Source of the DNA: Steroidobacteraceae bacterium
GTDB taxonomy: Bacteria; Pseudomonadota; Gammaproteobacteria; Steroidobacterales; Steroidobacteraceae
DNA: 64,000 nt
Assembly: GCA_041395505.1 (NCBI GenBank)
Contig: JAWLAG010000002.1
Span: forward strand, 439,001 to 503,000
Reading direction: 5' to 3'
Shown here one piece after another: positions 62,696 through 64,000 of the stretch. Under the pieces are notes generated by a model. It did not search any database and had not been told where the DNA came from. It worked only from the letters and a program-made list of their open reading frames with translations. The first letter of the stretch is position 1, and each line of letters begins with the position of its first letter. The position numbers and the translations under genes were made by a program.

Positions 62696-63751
62696 TCATC
62701 CCTGCGAAGCGGAGTCGAGCGTGAGACACCGCGTGAGTGCAACAGCGGCCGACGCGCGTTTCGGGGCGAGTGCCGCCAGAAATTGTTTTGCCGCCCGCAT
62801 CCAACTGAACTGCAGCGCATGCTTTCGGCAATGTTCGCGATCAATTTTTAGCGCGCCACGAATTGCGGTTTCGAGGTTCTCGTCCAGAACACCACTGTAA
62901 CGGTGCGCTACAACGTCCTCGGGCGCGCCGCCGGGATAGGCCGCAACCGGCACTCCGCATGCCATCGCTTCGAGCATAACTAGACCAAAGGTATCGGTTC
63001 GACTTGGAAACACAAATACATCGGCGGCCGCCATTCGTTTGACCAGTTCGTCACCGAACTTGTAACCGGTAAAGATAGCATTCGAATAACGCCGCCTCAG
63101 GTCCGAAAGAGCGGGTCCGTCGCCTACGATCATCTTGGTTCCCTCGACCGACGCTTCAAGGAACGCTTCCAGGTTCTTCTCGACGGCCACACGGCCGGCA
63201 TAGAGGAGCACTGGCGATTTGCCCATTGGCGGTCGCGTCGGACATGGTTGAAATCGATCAGTATCGACGCCGCGAGTCCACAAGCGAAGGTTGCGCAGAC
63301 CGCGATCCTGCAGTTGTTGCCGAACTGTATTTGTCGCGACCAAAGTGCGCTCGGCAGGACGGTGAAACCATCGCATATAGGCGTAGCCCACAGACAGTGG
63401 AATCGGATACCTGCGGCTCACGTATTCGGGATATTGCGTGTGGTATGACGTCGTGAACGGAAAATTGTTCTCCAGGCACCATGCGCGTGCGCACAGACCA
63501 AGCGGTCCCTCCGTCGCTATGTGAACTGCCTCAGGGCGAAAATGCGCAAGGCGGCGGCGAACTTCCTTATCCGGCATAACCGCAAGTCGGATCTCTGGAT
63601 AACTCGGACAGCCAAAGGTTCTGAAACCTTCGGTCCCCAATACTTCAACATCATGCCCTTCTGCTCTCAGTATCGTGGCCGTTGCAGTCAATGTCGTCAC
63701 AACGCCGTTGGTCTGCGGATGCCAGGCGTCGGTAACGATCAGGATTCTCAT
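62696..63751 (-). CDS. GT4-family glycosyltransferase
   Basis: A 351-residue GT-B glycosyltransferase. MRILIVTDAWHPQTNGVVTT is typical of the SqdX/MgtA-like group that adds sugar to diacylglycerol-type lipids. TSYHTQYPEYVSRRYPIP is the acceptor region, and TDTFGLVMLEAMACGVPVAA holds the E-x7-E nucleotide-sugar site. Its ATG overlaps the stop of the LpxH-like gene (ATGA). A glycolipid product is therefore a reasonable expectation. The sugar donor cannot be told from the sequence. Confidence 0.87.
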   Translation of the reverse strand: MRILIVTDAWHPQTNGVVTTLTATATILRAEGHDVEVLGTEGFRTFGCPSYPEIRLAVMPDKEVRRRLAHFRPEAVHIATEGPLGLCARAWCLENNFPFTTSYHTQYPEYVSRRYPIPLSVGYAYMRWFHRPAERTLVATNTVRQQLQDRGLRNLRLWTRGVDTDRFQPCPTRPPMGKSPVLLYAGRVAVEKNLEAFLEASVEGTKMIVGDGPALSDLRRRYSNAIFTGYKFGDELVKRMAAADVFVFPSRTDTFGLVMLEAMACGVPVAAYPGGAPEDVVAHRYSGVLDENLETAIRGALKIDREHCRKHALQFSWMRAAKQFLAALAPKRASAAVALTRCLTLDSASQG

Positions 63752-64000
63752 GCGGCTCGCTCGACCGCTATATCTTGTATTCGTAGATCATCGCGCAGTT
63801 GCGGCCAATGCAGAACCGATAGCCGACCATTGCCGTCTTCGACAAGCGCGCTGCATGTTTCCACCCAGTCGCCGTCGTTGCAGTAACGAATGCCGTCGAT
63901 ATTGCGCATTTCCGCGCGATGAATATGGCCGCAGACAATTCCATCAAGGCTGCGGCGCCGGGCCGCGTGCGCGGCCGCATGCTCGAACCGCTCAATATGC
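63748..64000 (-). CDS. LpxH-like metallophosphoesterase, partial (C-terminal end)
   Basis: Only the last 83 residues are inside the window; the start lies beyond base 64000. The reading frame gives HIERFEHAAAHAARRRSLDG and then IVCGHIHRAEMRNIDGIRYC, NDGDWVETCSALVE. The G-H-x-H motif and N-D-G-D-W-V block match UDP-2,3-diacylglucosamine diphosphatase-like phosphoesterases. Such proteins next to GT4 glycosyltransferases are often separate from true LpxH and may act on lipid phosphates. The stop overlaps the glycosyltransferase start, so it is the upstream gene of that operon. Another open frame across the same bases is only a shadow. Confidence 0.82.
   Translation of the reverse strand, partial: HIERFEHAAAHAARRRSLDGIVCGHIHRAEMRNIDGIRYCNDGDWVETCSALVEDGNGRLSVLHWPQLRDDLRIQDIAVERAA

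Noticed and set aside
63768..63995. 75-codon minus-strand open frame at the right edge
   Set aside because: Its translation has no family features. The overlapping frame 63748-64000 carries the G-H-x-H phosphoesterase motif and is the real gene.

Overview
The window is GC-rich and densely coded, with many 1-35 base overlaps between neighbouring genes. It carries several TonB, lipoprotein and Tat-type export features, a PEP-CTERM protein and an LpxH-like enzyme, so it comes from a Gram-negative bacterium, most likely a gammaproteobacterium. A Steroidobacter/Nevskia-like lineage would fit, but that is inference from gene content only. I see no rRNA, tRNA, CRISPR array, insertion sequence or prophage.

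Layout. 1-17.2 kb is mostly chromosomal housekeeping: a LuxR-type response regulator, gltX, a four-gene leftward operon (putP, a CDP-alcohol phosphotransferase, a plsC-like acyltransferase, a cdsA-like cytidylyltransferase), a TauD-type dioxygenase, malate synthase G, a FAD oxidoreductase with an alpha/beta hydrolase, a PanE-like reductase, a membrane diguanylate cyclase and a PEP-CTERM protein with a sigma-54-like promoter. 17.5-19.3 kb encodes a DUF885 lipoprotein. 19.3-30.3 kb is one uninterrupted leftward run: tryptophan dioxygenase, kynurenine formamidase, kynureninase, a nitrilase, a gentisate-dioxygenase-like bicupin and a complete NAD-dependent formate dehydrogenase set (fdsG, B, A, fdhD, fdsD). 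30.4-36.6 kb runs rightward: lipoprotein hydrolase, PhoD-like phosphatase, Dabb protein, FAH-family hydrolase, maleate-isomerase-like enzyme and an aromatic-acid MFS transporter. 36.6-55.2 kb is an accessory catabolic region with two dehydrogenases, an alkylsulfatase-like hydrolase, a TonB receptor, IclR and MarR regulators, a thioesterase, a GMC oxidoreductase with its small subunit, a second PhoD-like phosphatase, a cupin lipoprotein, malic enzyme, an Nramp-related transporter without the usual metal motifs, and an arylsulfatase. 55.3-60.1 kb holds a membrane protein, an OmpR-type two-component system, a cupin, a DUF1428 protein and an Mpo1-like protein. 60-64 kb is a membrane-lipid group: a membrane-anchored class III aminotransferase, phosphatidylserine decarboxylase, a GT4 glycosyltransferase and an LpxH-like phosphoesterase cut by the window edge.

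How the genes may work together. Kynurenine formamidase releases formate, and the co-directional fds genes would oxidise it to CO2 with formation of NADH. The bicupin ring-cleavage enzyme, the FAH-family hydrolase, the maleate isomerase and malic enzyme form a plausible lower route from a gentisate-type ring to fumarate and pyruvate. The step joining anthranilate to such a ring is not in the window. Two near-identical AT-rich palindromes (40669-40690 and 49715-49736), each with an extra half-site at exactly 15 bp, and a degraded copy in front of the marR gene, suggest one regulator for the sulfatase/phosphatase part of the island. This shared operator and the kyn-to-fds run are the two observations I rate highest.
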